Below, in pieces: positions 12,401 to 24,890 of a stretch of 64,000 bases of DNA. The position numbers and the translations under genes are program-made. The stretch is taken from assembly GCA_003255065.1 (NCBI GenBank), contig QAOA01006868.1, positions 74,704-138,703 on the forward strand, given 5' to 3'. Numbering within the stretch: position 1 is the stretch's first letter; each line of letters begins with the position of its first letter. The notes beneath the pieces were generated by a model that saw only the letters and a program-made list of their open reading frames with translations, had not been told where the DNA came from and did not search any database. This stretch comes from Cercis canadensis. Taxonomy: Eukaryota > Streptophyta > Magnoliopsida > Fabales > Fabaceae.

Positions 12401-15400
12401 TGCAGTTATTGGATTTTGATTGGGATGTTGAGGAAGTTGCAAAAGCTTGCCTTTTAACCAATTACTAAGATTGTGTGCTGGTATTTCTCTATCTGCAGGT
12501 TTTCTTGGGCCAAAGTGGAGGACTTGACACTGAGGGAAATGAACTACCACGTTTGGTCTATGTTTCTCGTGAGAAGCGTCCAGGGTTCCAACATCACAAA
12601 AAGGCTGGTGCCATGAATGCACTTGTAAGTAGTTCATGATAGAAATATGGAAATTATTTTTCTCCACATATCTACATATCTCACCTGTGGAAATTACTAT
12701 AACTGTTGCAGGTCCGAGTATCAGCTGTGCTTACCAATGGACCTTTCTTATTGAATCTTGATTGTGATCACTACATAAACAACAGCAAGGCCTTGAGGGA
12801 AGCTATGTGTTTTATGATGGATCCCAACCTTGGAAAAAATGTTTGCTATGTCCAGTTTCCACAGAGGTTCGATGGTATTGATAGGAATGATCGATATGCC
12901 AATCGTAATACGGTGTTCTTTGATGTGAGTATCTTATATGTTACAACATTGCATTCAATTGTGACTTCATTTACTGGTTTCAATATATGTGGCATATGTC
13001 AAGTTTTTGTCCTTTTCATGTATGTGACTTATCTTCTGTGTGATTTTTATTCTTTTTCCCCTTTTTGTTTCTTTCTGGATAATAGATAAACTTGAGAGGT
13101 TTGGATGGCATTCAAGGCCCTGTGTATGTGGGTACAGGATGTGTCTTCAATAGAACTGCATTATATGGTTATGAACCTCCTATTAAACCCAAGCATAAAA
13201 AACCTGGGTTCTTGAATTCACTCTGTGGTGGAAGTGGAAAGAAGGGTTCAAAATCTAGTAAGAATGGCTCAGACAATAAAAAATCTGGCAAGAATATTGA
13301 CCCAACGGTGCCAATCTTCAGTCTAGAGGACATAGAAGAAGGGGTGGAAGGTAAACTGTTGATTTTTTCTCCCAGGCTTCTATATACATTTAATTATTAA
13401 GTCTGAATATAAAGGGGTGCCAAGAATATGAAGATTCTGGTATCTATTTTCTTCACTCCATTGCTGAAAAGAAGGCTACTGTAGCTTGCTTTCCTGATTC
13501 TATATGAGCTTTAACTGCAATTGTCTATTTAAGTTAACTGGATCGATGTGAAATTGTATTTACCTTATGATGGACCTACACTCCTTTCCTATTGTTTGAG
13601 AAAGTCTTCAGTGTATATTTTTCATAAAAGAGCAATTTATATTGGATTGATTCTTACCTTATATTGTACAATATTTATATTCAGGTGCTGGATTTGATGA
13701 TGAGAAGTCGCTACTTATGTCACAAATGAGCCTTGAGAAAAGGTTTGGTCAGTCTGCTGTTTTTGTCGCCTCTACACTTATGGAGAATGGCGGTGTTCCT
13801 CAGTCTGCTACACCAGAAACTCTTCTGAAGGAGGCTATTCATGTTATCAGCTGTGGTTATGAGGACAAAACAGAATGGGGAAGCGAGGTAGTTTGTTTTC
13901 TTATGTTTAATGCTCATGAGGTTTCTTTTCCATTCCCAGTCACATTCTATAACATAAGGAAAAATTGCACTTAATGACATTAGGCTTGGCCTCAACCCCA
14001 CCGTAAAGAAGCACCTCAAAGGTTTGAGCGTACTGTGAACATTTCAGTCACTTGCCTTTCATTAGCACTATGGAACTTAGCCCATGAAACCAATTTCTTT
14101 TCATAAACTTATTGCAATGCCCGTCCTGGATAAAAATTTGAAGATTGATACATTCCATATGGCAGACTCAGATTTTGTGTCTCAACCATTCTGTAGTTTA
14201 TTATCATTTCTATGCAGAAAAACAGGATGCTGTTATATTAGTATCTTACAAGATCATCATTATTTGTCTTGTGTTCCACAGATAGGATGGATCTACGGTT
14301 CTGTCACAGAAGATATTCTTACTGGATTTAAGATGCATGCTCGTGGTTGGCGGTCTATATACTGCATGCCCAAGCTCCCAGCATTTAAAGGTTCTGCCCC
14401 TATCAATCTTTCAGATCGTCTGAACCNGAAACCAATTTCTTTTCATAAACTTATTGCAATGCCCGTCCTGGATAAAAATTTGAAGATTGATACATTCCAT
14501 ATGGCAGACTTAGATTTTGTGTCTCAACCATTCTGTAGTTTATTATCATTTCTATGCAGAAAAACAGGATGCTGTTATATAAGTATCTTACAAGATCATC
14601 ATTATTTGTCTTGTGTTCCACAGATAGGATGGATCTACGGTTCTGTCACAGAAGATATTCTTACTGGATTTAAGATGCATGCTCGTGGTTGGCGGTCTAT
14701 ATACTGCATGCCCAAGCTCCCAGCATTTAAAGGTTCTGCCCCTATCAATCTTTCAGATCGTCTGAACCAAGTGCTTCGATGGGCTCTAGGTTCTGTGGAA
14801 ATTCTTTTAAGTAGACATTGCCCCATCTGGTATGGTTATGGTGGAAGGCTAAAATGGCTCGAGAGGTTCGCATATGTTAACACCACAATCTATCCAATCA
14901 CTGCCATTCCTCTTCTCATGTATTGTACTTTGCCTGCTGTCTGTCTCCTGACAAACAAGTTCATTATTCCTCAGGTTCGTTATTTCTCCATACTAGGATT
15001 CAGTAATAGCATGCCCTTTGCCATCTGAATTTGTATACTCTTTTTTATCATCATTGTTCTAAATTCCCCTCTAAAAGTACTTTTTTTAAGTAGAAGTTAG
15101 AAGTTCAAAGCTCAAATTTTGGCTAAAAAAAGTGCATAAAAGAGCTGCAAAAATCTGATCCAAAGACTCAATCTTACAAACTCTACTATACCCTCAATAA
15201 ACATCCACCCCAAAGCATGAGATGGTCTGATTGGTCATAGCAGGATTTGCAGAGGCTATTCGTCTTCTTTATGTGTTCAGGATTGAATACATGTTTATCA
15301 AAATGATGTATCAACTTTATGAAAGGAATTTGGGGAAAAGATTTGCTTGCTTAACAAGTCTAAGAGACCCACAAAACTTTGTGTACGAACTGTACACTAA

Positions 15401-16147
15401 TTCTGCCACAGTACAGGTTGTGGAATGTTGTGGCAAAAAGTTTGTGTACATATCATTACTGCATGTCTAACGATGACGTTATATTAAACTTGTCAAAATG
15501 TGGTATTACCTCAAATTACTTAACATACAATATTCTAACTTAAATTTTTGCTTTGGTTGCAGATTAGTAACATTGCAAGTATATGGTTTATCACTCTCTT
15601 TCTTTCCATCTTCGCGACTGGTATCCTAGAGATGAGGTGGAGTGGTGTTGGAATTGATGAATGGTGGAGAAATGAACAATTTTGGGTTATTGGTGGTGTT
15701 TCAGCCCATCTTTTTGCTGTGTTCCAAGGTTTACTCAAAGTGCTAGCTGGAATTGACACAAACTTCACTGTTACCTCCAAGGCCTCAGATGAAGATGGAG
15801 ACTTTGCAGAACTCTACATGTTCAAATGGACAACCCTTCTAATTCCACCCACAACTCTCCTCATCATAAACTTGGTCGGAGTCGTTGCCGGTATCTCGTA
15901 CGCCATTAACAGCGGTTACCAATCATGGGGTCCCCTCTTTGGCAAGCTTTTCTTTGCATTTTGGGTGATCATCCATCTTTATCCCTTCCTCAAAGGTCTC
16001 ATGGGGCGCCAAAACAGAACACCAACCATTGTGGTGGTTTGGTCCATTCTTCTTGCATCCATTTTCTCTCTGTTATGGGTTAGAATTGATCCATTTACAA
16101 CAAGAGTTACTGGCCCTGATGTTGAACAATGTGGAATCAACTGCTAG
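9444..16147 (+). CDS. CESA3: cellulose synthase A catalytic subunit, CESA3 type
   Basis: A GT2 glycosyltransferase that polymerises UDP-glucose into beta-1,4-glucan in the plasma-membrane rosette; this clade works in primary walls. Coding exons: 9444-9467, 9592-9787, 10317-10543, 10668-10782, 10897-11074, 11199-11465, 11587-11932, 12047-12184, 12499-12624, 12712-12924, 13086-13350, 13685-13887, 14624-14974, 15563-16147. They total 3,234 nt, in phase throughout, for 1,077 residues, which is normal for CESA3. Visible features are a RING-like zinc finger (Cys 20, 23, 39, 42, 47, 50, 62, 65), two N-terminal membrane segments, catalytic DDG 389-391, DCD 556-558, TED 775-777 and QVLRW 815-819, then about six C-terminal membrane segments and a GINC end. 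The ATG gives the family's MESEGEAG start. An assembly join has duplicated the region around exon 13: a first copy of its start (14282-14426) is not part of the gene. The CESA3 assignment is from memory of the clade. Confidence 0.95.
14086..14768. repeat. 341-bp direct duplication around an N (assembly join)
   Basis: Bases 14086-14426 and 14428-14768 are the same 341 bases, with only two differences noticed (near 14168/14510 and 14240/14582), separated by a single N at 14427. The duplicate includes part of intron 12 and the first 145 bases of CESA exon 13. The break at the N and the near identity point to unmerged overlapping contigs. Confidence 0.9.
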
Positions 16148-17565
16148 AAAAATAAGCTGGCAGATTGAATAACTCACTTTTCTCACTCTCCTGCTCATGC
16201 AAAAAACAAGCCTAAGGTGGGAGAATGTTGTGATGGGCTTGCCTTGTATTTGTTGTAGCTCTTATATTTGTCTATGTATGTTTAAATTATATGCTGTTGA
16301 TAGTTGTTAAAAAAGAAAGAAAATTGAAATTAAATTGTGTTAAGATTATATATATTTTTTTGTAATACTTTGAAACAATACCTTCCTGTTTTCTGAGGGA
16401 ACCATTGATTTATTATTTTATTTATAGTTCCTATATAAAGGAGATCACACTCTTCATCCTTGTAGAGATCTATGATACCTTGGCTTGTTTGAGTACTTGT
16501 TCTGCTTTTGTTTCCAACCCAAAGCCGGCAACTTCTGTTACATCTCCCAACACCTTCAAACAGAATAGTTCTATTTCTTCATATTTCTACTATTTCTCCC
16601 AATTTCTATTTATTACATTCACAAAGCAATGCAACTTACACAATTGTAATATTTTGAAATTTATAGTCTTTATATATATATATGAAGAAATTTATATAGT
16701 CTTTATTTGTATTTGTTTATGTTGTTAGAATTGTAGCCTTGTGATTCTCACTCATTTTATTTAATAATTATATTTAATTTTTTATAATATTTTTGATAAA
16801 TTTTTCTTTTGGCTAATGTTTATCATTGACATAACAAGATTTATCTTTCTTTTTTTTTTGTTTCTAACGAAGTAGTTCCTAACATTTTGTATATAAGATT
16901 AATTTCTGTTTGAATTTTGGCATATATCTTGATTACTAGTGCTTATAGCAGGGTTCGAACTCTTAACAATACCTCATGACTCATGACTCGTCTCACGTGA
17001 AGTTCAATTTGCCAACTGAGTTATATCTTATGATTGATTACTTCTCTAACCAAGGAGTTTCCTGCATTTGCCTAAAAATTGTCATTGTCTCTTTATTGGA
17101 CGCACCGTATATTCCAAAATTACCATACAGAATAGCTTTGAGGCATTGGCGGAAACACAAGATGGCCAAAATGCCAGTTTTGTGGTGGTCGTGCCTAGAA
17201 AGCATTAAAACTTGTTAAGGTTAGATTCTAGCTTTAGGACGACATATTAGAGACAGAAAGCATTATTATAGGGTTTGCATTCTAGTTCTTTTTGCCCCCA
17301 TAAAAAACAAAATAAGATTGGAAATTCAAATTTTTGTTCAATGGTTTGAGTTCAAGACTAAGAAATCTATTTGGTTAAGTATAATAATTTATCAATACAA
17401 AAGAATTAGCAACAGGAAAAAAAAAACAAATATTAAAAAATATATACAATATAAATAGAATAAGATGTAAATTCTATAAATTAATATCTTCTACAATATT
17501 TAATTTACATAGGATAACATTATCTAGTCTCCCATCGGAAAGAGCCAAGCCGACAAATAAAAAAA

Positions 17566-17770
17566 TGAGATTTCTTAGATACTTTTTATATTTATATTGT
17601 ATGTCACATAAGAATAGTTAATGTGTGAATGACATTTGTACAAGTTAATTATTTTTAAATTTGTTTGAGAAAATAAAATAAATTAATTTTATATCTAATA
17701 AAATATAAAAATTATATATACTTATCATGTCAGTGTAGTATGACATACATTGTAGTATCATAAAATCTCC
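17566..17770. mobile_element. MITE, about 205 bp, family A
   Basis: The left end TGAGATTTCTTAGATAC and the right end GTATCATAAAATCTCC are inverted repeats of about 16 bases. The interior is AT-rich and non-coding. The same sequence recurs at 25838-26045, at 18678-18744 (right end only) and inverted near 7405. Confidence 0.75.
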
Positions 17771-18377
17771 GATAAAAAATAAAATAAAAAATTGCATGAA
17801 TGACACAGCAATAAAGGATACAAGTAGGGTCTTTAACTGCATTGTGCAATTGTAATTGCGCTCATAATTCTGTGTTTTTAGAGATAATTGTAATTTGTAA
17901 CCATAATTTTTCACAATAACAATTGATTATTAGCATGCTTTTCCACACAATCATAACTATAATTTAAATTCCTGTATTACAAGTGAGAATTTTCTTCGTT
18001 TCTTAGCCAAAATAATTCTTAAATAAATAAATCTTCTCTTTTTTTAATGAAAAATATAAATTCATTTTATTAAGTTAACCGACATTTAAACAATAACAAA
18101 TAACATCGTATAAAATTTTTAATATAATATTTTCTAAAATTTAAAAAATTAATACCTCAAAGTAAATTTGTATATTTGTCCCCTTGTATTAAAATGTAAA
18201 TAAAAGCATGACTTTAAGTCTTAAGAAAATAAAGACCATTAAAATTTGACTACAAAACATCTTTAACCACGAAAAAAATGTATAATCATTTGGTGTGACT
18301 CATAGGCATATTGAGTTTTATATAGAATAAATAATTTAAACTTTGCTACAAGGACTTCATAAAAAAAATAGACTAAA

Positions 18378-18612
18378 CTTACGTTTGTGTTCTCAAAAGA
18401 TTCAAGATTTAATAAAATAGTCTTTGAAAGAACACTAATTACAAAATAATCTTCAAAAGAACTAATATGCGTAACAAAATAGTCTAATATTTGTTAAATT
18501 TTGAATCTTTTAAAGACTATTTTGTTACGTATATTAATTTTTTTGAGGATTATTTTGTAGTTAATGTTCTTTCAACGACTTTTTTGTTAAATCTTAAATC
18601 TTTTAAGGACGT
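18378..18612. mobile_element. foldback MITE, about 235 bp
   Basis: The left arm (18378-18490) and the right arm (18495-18612) are inverted copies: the words TTTAATAAAATAGTC, ATTACAAAATAATC and GCGTAACAAAATAGTC recur as reverse complements. The element is almost all stem, with no coding capacity. Confidence 0.75.
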
Positions 18613-18677
18613 AAATGTAAATTCACTTAAAAAAAATTAAGAATTTAAACTCTGCTCACTTCATAAAAAAAAATAAN

Positions 18678-18744
18678 AAAAATTATGTATGATTGTCACG
18701 TTAGTGTAGTATAACATGCTTACGTAGTATCATAGAATCTCCGA
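18678..18744. mobile_element. family A MITE, right end only
   Basis: From the N at 18677 the sequence continues TTATGTATGATTGTCACGTT and ends at GTATCATAGAATCTCC. This matches the right part of the 17566-17770 element. The left part is lost at the N, so this may be an assembly break and not a natural truncation. Confidence 0.65.
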
Positions 18745-18815
18745 AATTTATTTTATATAACTTCCAGAAAGATCTTGATATGGCAGTGCGTGACACTTTG
18801 AAATCCGTGAAGTTA

Positions 18816-18975
18816 CACGTGCCCATTCCTGATCTCTTGCATGCCCCCCATTTATACGACTTGTGCCGTGGTAAGAAGGAATCTTTATCCTGATAAACTT
18901 GCCACATCCCACGTCATCACGACACGTGGCTGCAGCTGCATGTGCAACTCACAGTAATTGTTGGACGCGTGGCAC
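18816..18975 (+). promoter_or_regulatory. G-box/ABRE cluster upstream of the 19151 gene
   Basis: CACGTG occurs at 18816-18821 and 18923-18928 (context GACACGTGGC, a strong ABRE). A CACGTCA-type word lies near 18910 and ACGCGTGGC near 18965. A TATA-like CATTTATAACTG follows at about 19009-19020, 130 bases before the ATG. Clustered ABRE and G-box words suggest ABA, drought or light control by bZIP or bHLH factors. This is inference. Confidence 0.55.
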
Positions 18976-19150
18976 CATGCTACCATTTCTGAATATCCAC
19001 CCTCGTCCCATTTATAACTGATAAAAACAAACGTAAAACTAACATCACCTTACCTCTTCAATTATTGGCAACCCCAAAGCGGAAACTGTTTTTCAAGAGA
19101 ACAAAAGGGGAAGAGAAAGATATCTGTGTTTCCCGGGAAAGTGACAGAAA

Positions 19151-20650
19151 ATGGCATTGGCTATCACCATCACTGAGGAACCAATTCTTTCTAGGATTCA
19201 CCGTTTAGATAACATGGTAAGTGTTCCTATTAATTTCACTCTCTTCAAATTTATTTGCATGAGAATAGTTTTTGGGTGGTATTCTTCTGTTACAAGAAAC
19301 CCAAGGACCAGATTTTCAAACTGTATTTCCATTGTCTAATCATTGCGAAGGGTAGAAGAAGACATAATTTATGATAAAACAGATAAGTAGTACTTTCTAG
19401 TTACAAACTCGTACAACGCACAAACAGCTAAAACAGAACGAGAGAAAACCTGAAGAAACTAACTTTAGATAATATTATACTCTATACTCGTAGGAAAGAA
19501 GCTTTTTTTTAGTTTAGTAATTGGTGAAAATTTTTAACTATAGGTTGTGAATTGTGTAAAATGTGGATTTTGGTAACATTAAGTTCTTATATTACATTAA
19601 CAATAAATGATTTAATAGAATAAAAAAATGATTGATTGTTTTAGTTATTTTTAGTGTATATATTAATTTATGACACAGATATGCCAGCATATGAATTAAA
19701 ACTCAATTATTTTAAAATATATTTTGTAGAAAAATGTTTCTTGCTATTATTAGACACTTGCAAGTTGAATAAAATCTCTTCATCTTCAAATCTGAGTCAA
19801 TCATGATAAGTGGCCCTAGAAATACAACATTCGAATTATGAGAATATTTTTCTATGAAAAGTAGAATTACGCCAAAAAAGAAATTTTTTTTATATTTTTT
19901 TGGTAGATTATTTATTTATTTATGTTTTGATCTATATAGTTTACATGAGGATTTTTTATTTTTTTTTNTGCTTATGAACTTTTAACTTTCACTCAATAGT
20001 CCACATCCTTTGGGCTAATTAAACAAAAAAATATCGTATCTTTTCTTTTAATCCTTTTTATTCCAAAATAATTTCATCTTAGGTCATGGTATTTTTTTTG
20101 GGCCTTCGGTTGGTTTTTATAGTTGGGCTTAGGCCCATAATTGACATATGTGCAATCACTATTCCAGTTGAGGCAATTGGAGGAAATTAGAGGCTACAAC
20201 AGGTCACCAAAGAGCTCTTGTGCATCCATTCCATCCAGCGGTACCCTCACGAGTGACGGCCACGTTTCCTCCGTTGATTTCTCCCCGAAGAGCTTGGAAA
20301 AGCACTGCCGTCCGATTGAAAATGTAATCATGGAGACCGAAATCAAAGGAACGCTGATCGAAAGACTGAACCATGTAGAGGATCGTATGTTAAAGGTAGG
20401 TTCCATATAAAATCTCACGTGGGAAAATTCCTGACCGTTTGATGTTTAATTAGATTGGGTAAGGTGTATGATAATCTGATGTATTGTACAAAAGCTTTGT
20501 TTACAGTTGGAACAAGAGTGGGAAGTAGAGAGGAAGAAAGCAGAAGAAAAAACAGAAAAGACAAGCCCAAAGAAGAAGGGATTGAAACAGTTAGTCAAAC
20601 AATGTGTGAAAGGAACACGAAAACATAACGCCAGAACTCATGGCCACTAG
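19151..20650 (+). CDS. small plant coiled-coil protein of unknown function (145 aa)
   Basis: Three coding exons, 19151-19216, 20168-20395 and 20507-20650, join in phase 0 through good GT-AG sites (ATG|GTAAGT; TTCCAG|TTG; AAG|GTAGG; TTACAG|TTG). The product starts MALAITITEEPILSRIHRLD, followed by a heptad-like LRQLEEIR. A serine-rich middle carries SPKSS and SVDFSPKSLEKHC, and then comes a second coiled coil (LIERLNHVEDRMLKLEQEWE). The C-terminus is very lysine-rich and may be a nuclear localisation signal. I recall similar short proteins across dicots but no assigned function. The exon structure, phase and conserved-looking start make it a real gene. Confidence 0.82.
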
Positions 20651-21523
20651 CTGCTCTAATCCAAGAAACTCAGGAATTTTGATGATTGCTTGGGTTTTTT
20701 TTTTTTTTTTTTTTAATTCAGAACTTAATTATGTATTTATTTATAAACGAATGGTGTTAAAAGATATGAACAAGAGGATTTCTTTTTCATTTTCAAGTGG
20801 TGATATAAATTATGATATGTTAACATTGTGCATGAAAAGAAAATTTTCGTTTTTAAGAAGTTTAATAGTCAAGTATGGGATTTACGAAAGAGGAATAGAA
20901 AATCTTCATTAGAAAATAACATTTTCATCGTTTTATGGACTCAATTTTGATTTAATAAGGGTGGATATAAAAGATTTTTTGATTAATTTAAATTTAATTT
21001 TTAGTGACAGTTAGAATGTTTGTCATATACTTAAATATCTCGACTTTTGTAAATTTTATCAAATAATTTTTTTGTCTAGCTATGAGGATCCAAAAGTTTT
21101 ATCAAATTTAAGGATTAATTCTATATAAAAATATTAAAATTAGTAATTATTTGTTTGATTTTTTTTGTACTTTTGATTAATTTATTTTTAAAATTTGTAA
21201 ATTTAAATTCTATATTTTTTTAGATTAACACTTTGTGACTTCCTTTCTCTCTCGTAGAGTAGGTTCTTGTGAGATTTATAGTAGTATAATTTTGATATTA
21301 TTATAAAAATTTCAAAAATTACCATATACACTTTATCGTATAAAAATGATACAATATAAAAAAATATATAAAAAAAGTGTACTTAAAAATAATTATTTCT
21401 TGGTATAGTTTATTATATTATTTTTATATTTTTTAAAATACTAATTATTTTGATATACACTAAATAATTTAATTTTTTTAAACTTTCACAATGCTAGTCC
21501 CACCCAACTACCCAAGTGGGGAT

Positions 21524-22084
21524 ATCATTACCCTCTTACAAAGGAATAGTATAGTGTTCCTATTTTTTTATTTGAATTTAAAGCCTTATCGTTTTGACAT
21601 GTGTCACATTCTCCTCTCCCCCTCTGAAAATTATCTATCATACTCTTATTATTTTGGTTAAATTCATATAGTCAGCCTTAGCTTGATAGACTTTCTAACA
21701 CAAATCCATTTTCCACGCTTATAAGGACCACACATGACCGTGTGATTGACAAAGATGGCCATATATAACTCCATTTGAGATTTTTACTTTTTATTTCCTT
21801 TNATCATTACCCTCTTACAAAGGAATAGTATAGTGTTCCTATTTTTTTATTTGAATTTAAAGCCTTATCGTTTTGACATGTGTCACATTCTGCTCTCCCC
21901 CTCTGAAAATTATCTATCATTCATACTCTTATTATTTTGGTTAAATTCATATAGTCAGCCTTAGCTTGATAGACTTTCTAACACAAATCCATTTTCCACG
22001 CTTATAAGGACCACACATGACTATGTGATTGACAAAGATGGCCATATATAACTCCATTTGAGATTTTTACTTTTTATTTCCTTT
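21524..22084. repeat. about 280-bp direct duplication around an N (assembly join)
   Basis: 21524-21801 and 21803-22084 are near-identical non-coding copies, starting ATCATTACCCTCTTACAAAG and separated by one N at 21802. The second copy has a 4-base TCAT insertion and a few substitutions, as expected of two alleles or read errors. Confidence 0.88.
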
Positions 22085-22399
22085 TCTTTTTTGACTAAAT
22101 ACATTGTCCATCGGATTTAGTCTAATAAATCCGTACACATGGCAATTTAAAAAGCCAAAGTGGTCCCATCCTTGATAGCTACAACTCTAGGTACAATGAT
22201 TCACTATACTTTCGTAATGAAATTGTTCATTCAATTTAATCCAACGGATCACACTGTCCTATCTGCCAAGTGCAATTGGTCCACTTACGTGCGACCCCAC
22301 CATAAACCATATACCAATTTTCTCTCAACCACTCAGTTAACATCTCCCATAATAAGAAACAAAGAATTTGTCCCAAATAGGGCTGTTTGATTGAATATA

Positions 22400-22870
22400 A
22401 TAATTTATAAACAATTTTACATATTTATTATATATTTTTAACTTATTTATTTTAATATTATATTTTTAAAAAAATTAAAAAACAAAAANAAACTTGACAT
22501 GCAAGAATCACTGAACACGTCATCTGCTAATCGACATGTTCCCACTAGATTTGCCGAATGGCTAATGACATGTCCCCACATGGCCATTGTTTTCTCCTTT
22601 TCCTTTTATCTTTCTTCCTCTTTTTTCTTTTCTCTTTCTTCCCCAAGCTCCTCTGATTCTTCTTCTTCTTCTCCTCTTCATGCACAAGAATGGACAAGTT
22701 GTCTGCCACTCGGCATGTTCCAACTGGATGCGCAGAATGATAGATGATGTATTCGGTAGTCCTCACATGTTAAATTTTATATTTTTTTGTTTTTTAATTT
22801 TTTTTAAAATACAATATTAAAGTAAATAAATTAAAAAATATATAATAAACATGTAAAATTATTTCTAAAA
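22400..22870. mobile_element. foldback MITE, about 470 bp, with pyrimidine-rich centre
   Basis: The left arm from about 22400 (ACAATTTTACATATTTATTA) and the right arm ending about 22870 (TAATAAACATGTAAAATTAT) are inverted. The inner arms also pair: GTCATCTGCTAATCGACATG on the left matches the complement of the right part near 22690-22760. The centre (22590-22680) is a C/T-rich tract. There is an N at 22489. Confidence 0.75.
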
Positions 22871-24455
22871 TGCTATATTCCGATCAAAGAACCCCAACTA
22901 GCTATCATTTTCCTTAGCCTAAAAATGGATCCCATGAAGATATAGACTCCTCATTCCATGTAGAATGGCCAAGTGTTACAAGGACAATAGGAAATAATAA
23001 TAATAGAGACTAGAATTTATAACTATAAAAAATGGAGTCACTTAAATTTAGATAGCGATACTTTTAATTAGAATATAATGATGAAGATACAAGTTTGTAT
23101 ACATAACATGAACAAAATAGTATGTTTGGCTTATAAATAAATTGTATATAAGTTTTTCAAGAAAAAAATTAAAATAAAAAAGTTTTAGTGGAATTGCATT
23201 GATCAGTTCAAATGAATCCATCTATTTAGAGAGTTGGAATCTATAAGTTATATGAGTAAAGTTTAAAACTAAAGTTATATAAAGAGTTGCATACCCAAGG
23301 TGCAATTAATTTAAATTGTTAAATTAAATTTTTAACAAGGTCCTATAAAAAATTTAAAATTGTAGTTACTATATCTATTTTAACTCAAATGTTGTGAAAA
23401 TGTCAAGTATATTAGCTTAAAGTTGTATGAAGTAAACCATGAAGTATGTTTTAGTTGGCAAACTGAACTCTTTGTAGAGCGAAACTTCAAATAATATCAA
23501 GAGTTTAAATTCTATTAAAAATACTAATCACCAAAATTTGCTGAAATCCAAGCAGAGAAAAAAAAAAGTGTATAAGTTACCATATAAAATAACATTGCCC
23601 ATAAAATAGGTGAAGGGACCCACAATGGAATGGTACCCTTTAGAGGGAGCCAAACTAAAAGGTCCAAAACGCGATGTCGTTTTCCATTGACATTGACATG
23701 TTTTATTTGCTACACCTACCTTAGCCAGGATAGTATCATGCAATTGCAGGGTGGGTTATGTTACGAAACACCAATAAATACAAGTAGCTTTCAAAATCAA
23801 AAAGGGACCCCAATTAGGTTTTGTCCATCAACCTAACATTGATGCGGAATCGGGTTCCCGCCTACGGAAGTTGTTAAGCTGCACTTATCATCCACTTCAC
23901 CTATGGAAACCTCTTCACGTCCTTCGTATGAGAACATTAAAGTTAGATACTTCTTTTGGCGTTTATGAACGCAAGTCCAAGCTTCTTTTCTTTCGTATTA
24001 ATTAATTATAACTAATTAAATAATTTGTAGTTGAGTGATATTAAAATTATTTTTAAAATTTATAAATTTTATGTTTAAATTTAAAATTATAGTTAATTAT
24101 TAAATAGACAAAAAAATAACTAAAACTAAGGTTACAAGTTTTTTTTAAAATATATAAGTGCAAAATCCATAAATTATTAGTTAAGAAAAATAGGAATGAC
24201 AATTTGGCTTTGCAGGCCATGTTTATGTTTAATTTGAACTTAAAATGATCAAATAAATTTATTTCAAAACTGATCTTTTTGAGTCATGTTTGGGTTAGAT
24301 AGGTTCTGATTATGTTAATTTTAGTTTTCTCTCAATAAATTTTAGTGAAAGAATCATATATTATCAACTTGTTTCCAAAATTATCAGCCCTATGAAAATT
24401 GATATAGACAAGTTCTTTTATTTTTTTTAGCATGTAGTACAATTTTTAGAGGTCA

Positions 24456-24890
24456 GAGAGGATTAATTCCTTGAATAATANAGAGAGGATTAGTTCCTTG
24501 AATAATACAATTTTGGAAAATAGTTTCATCAATATCACTGTTTTCAAACTAATTTCATAAGTATTATTATTTTGAATTTTTTTTTCTGTTGTTGCACAAT
24601 AAGAGAGAGAAGCTAGGGATCTCACCTATTACGCAAAATGAAAATTGTGTAACTATTTGAATGGCCCATTTGGTATGTCGCAACTCCAAATGGCGTCGTT
24701 CAAATAGTTACGCAATTTCCATTTTGCATAATAGGTGAAATCCCTGACCTTTCTCTTCTATAGTGCAACAACAGAAAAAATAATAAAAAATCCAAAACAA
24801 TGGTACTCATAGAATTAGTTTGAAAACAGTGATATTAATAGAATTATTTTTCAAAATTGCATTATTAAAGAAATTTTTCCTTGGATTGAG
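24456..24890. mobile_element. foldback MITE, about 430 bp
   Basis: The arms 24482-24690 and 24700-24890 are inverted copies over nearly their whole length, with shared words ATATCACTGTTTTCAAACTA, TGTTGTTGCAC and CACCTATTA. They close on a short loop near 24690. A 26-base direct duplication around the N at 24481 marks a contig join at the left end. Confidence 0.82.

Larger units (their letters stand above)
16148..18800. other. CESA 3' flank and AT-rich spacer
   Basis: The first 250 bases are the probable CESA 3' UTR; no clean AATAAA was found. The rest is AT-rich with no recognised gene. It contains two copies of one MITE family (17566-17770 and a fragment at 18678-18744) and a foldback element at 18378-18612. 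Confidence 0.6.

Noticed and set aside
14084..15028. Continuous 314-codon frame through the N in the CESA region
   Set aside because: It is intron plus duplicated exon sequence produced by the contig join. Only the part from 14624 is true coding sequence.
16930..16990. GGGTTCGAACTC near 16950, resembling a tRNA box B
   Set aside because: No box A at the right distance and no cloverleaf. It may be a SINE relic but nothing else supports it.
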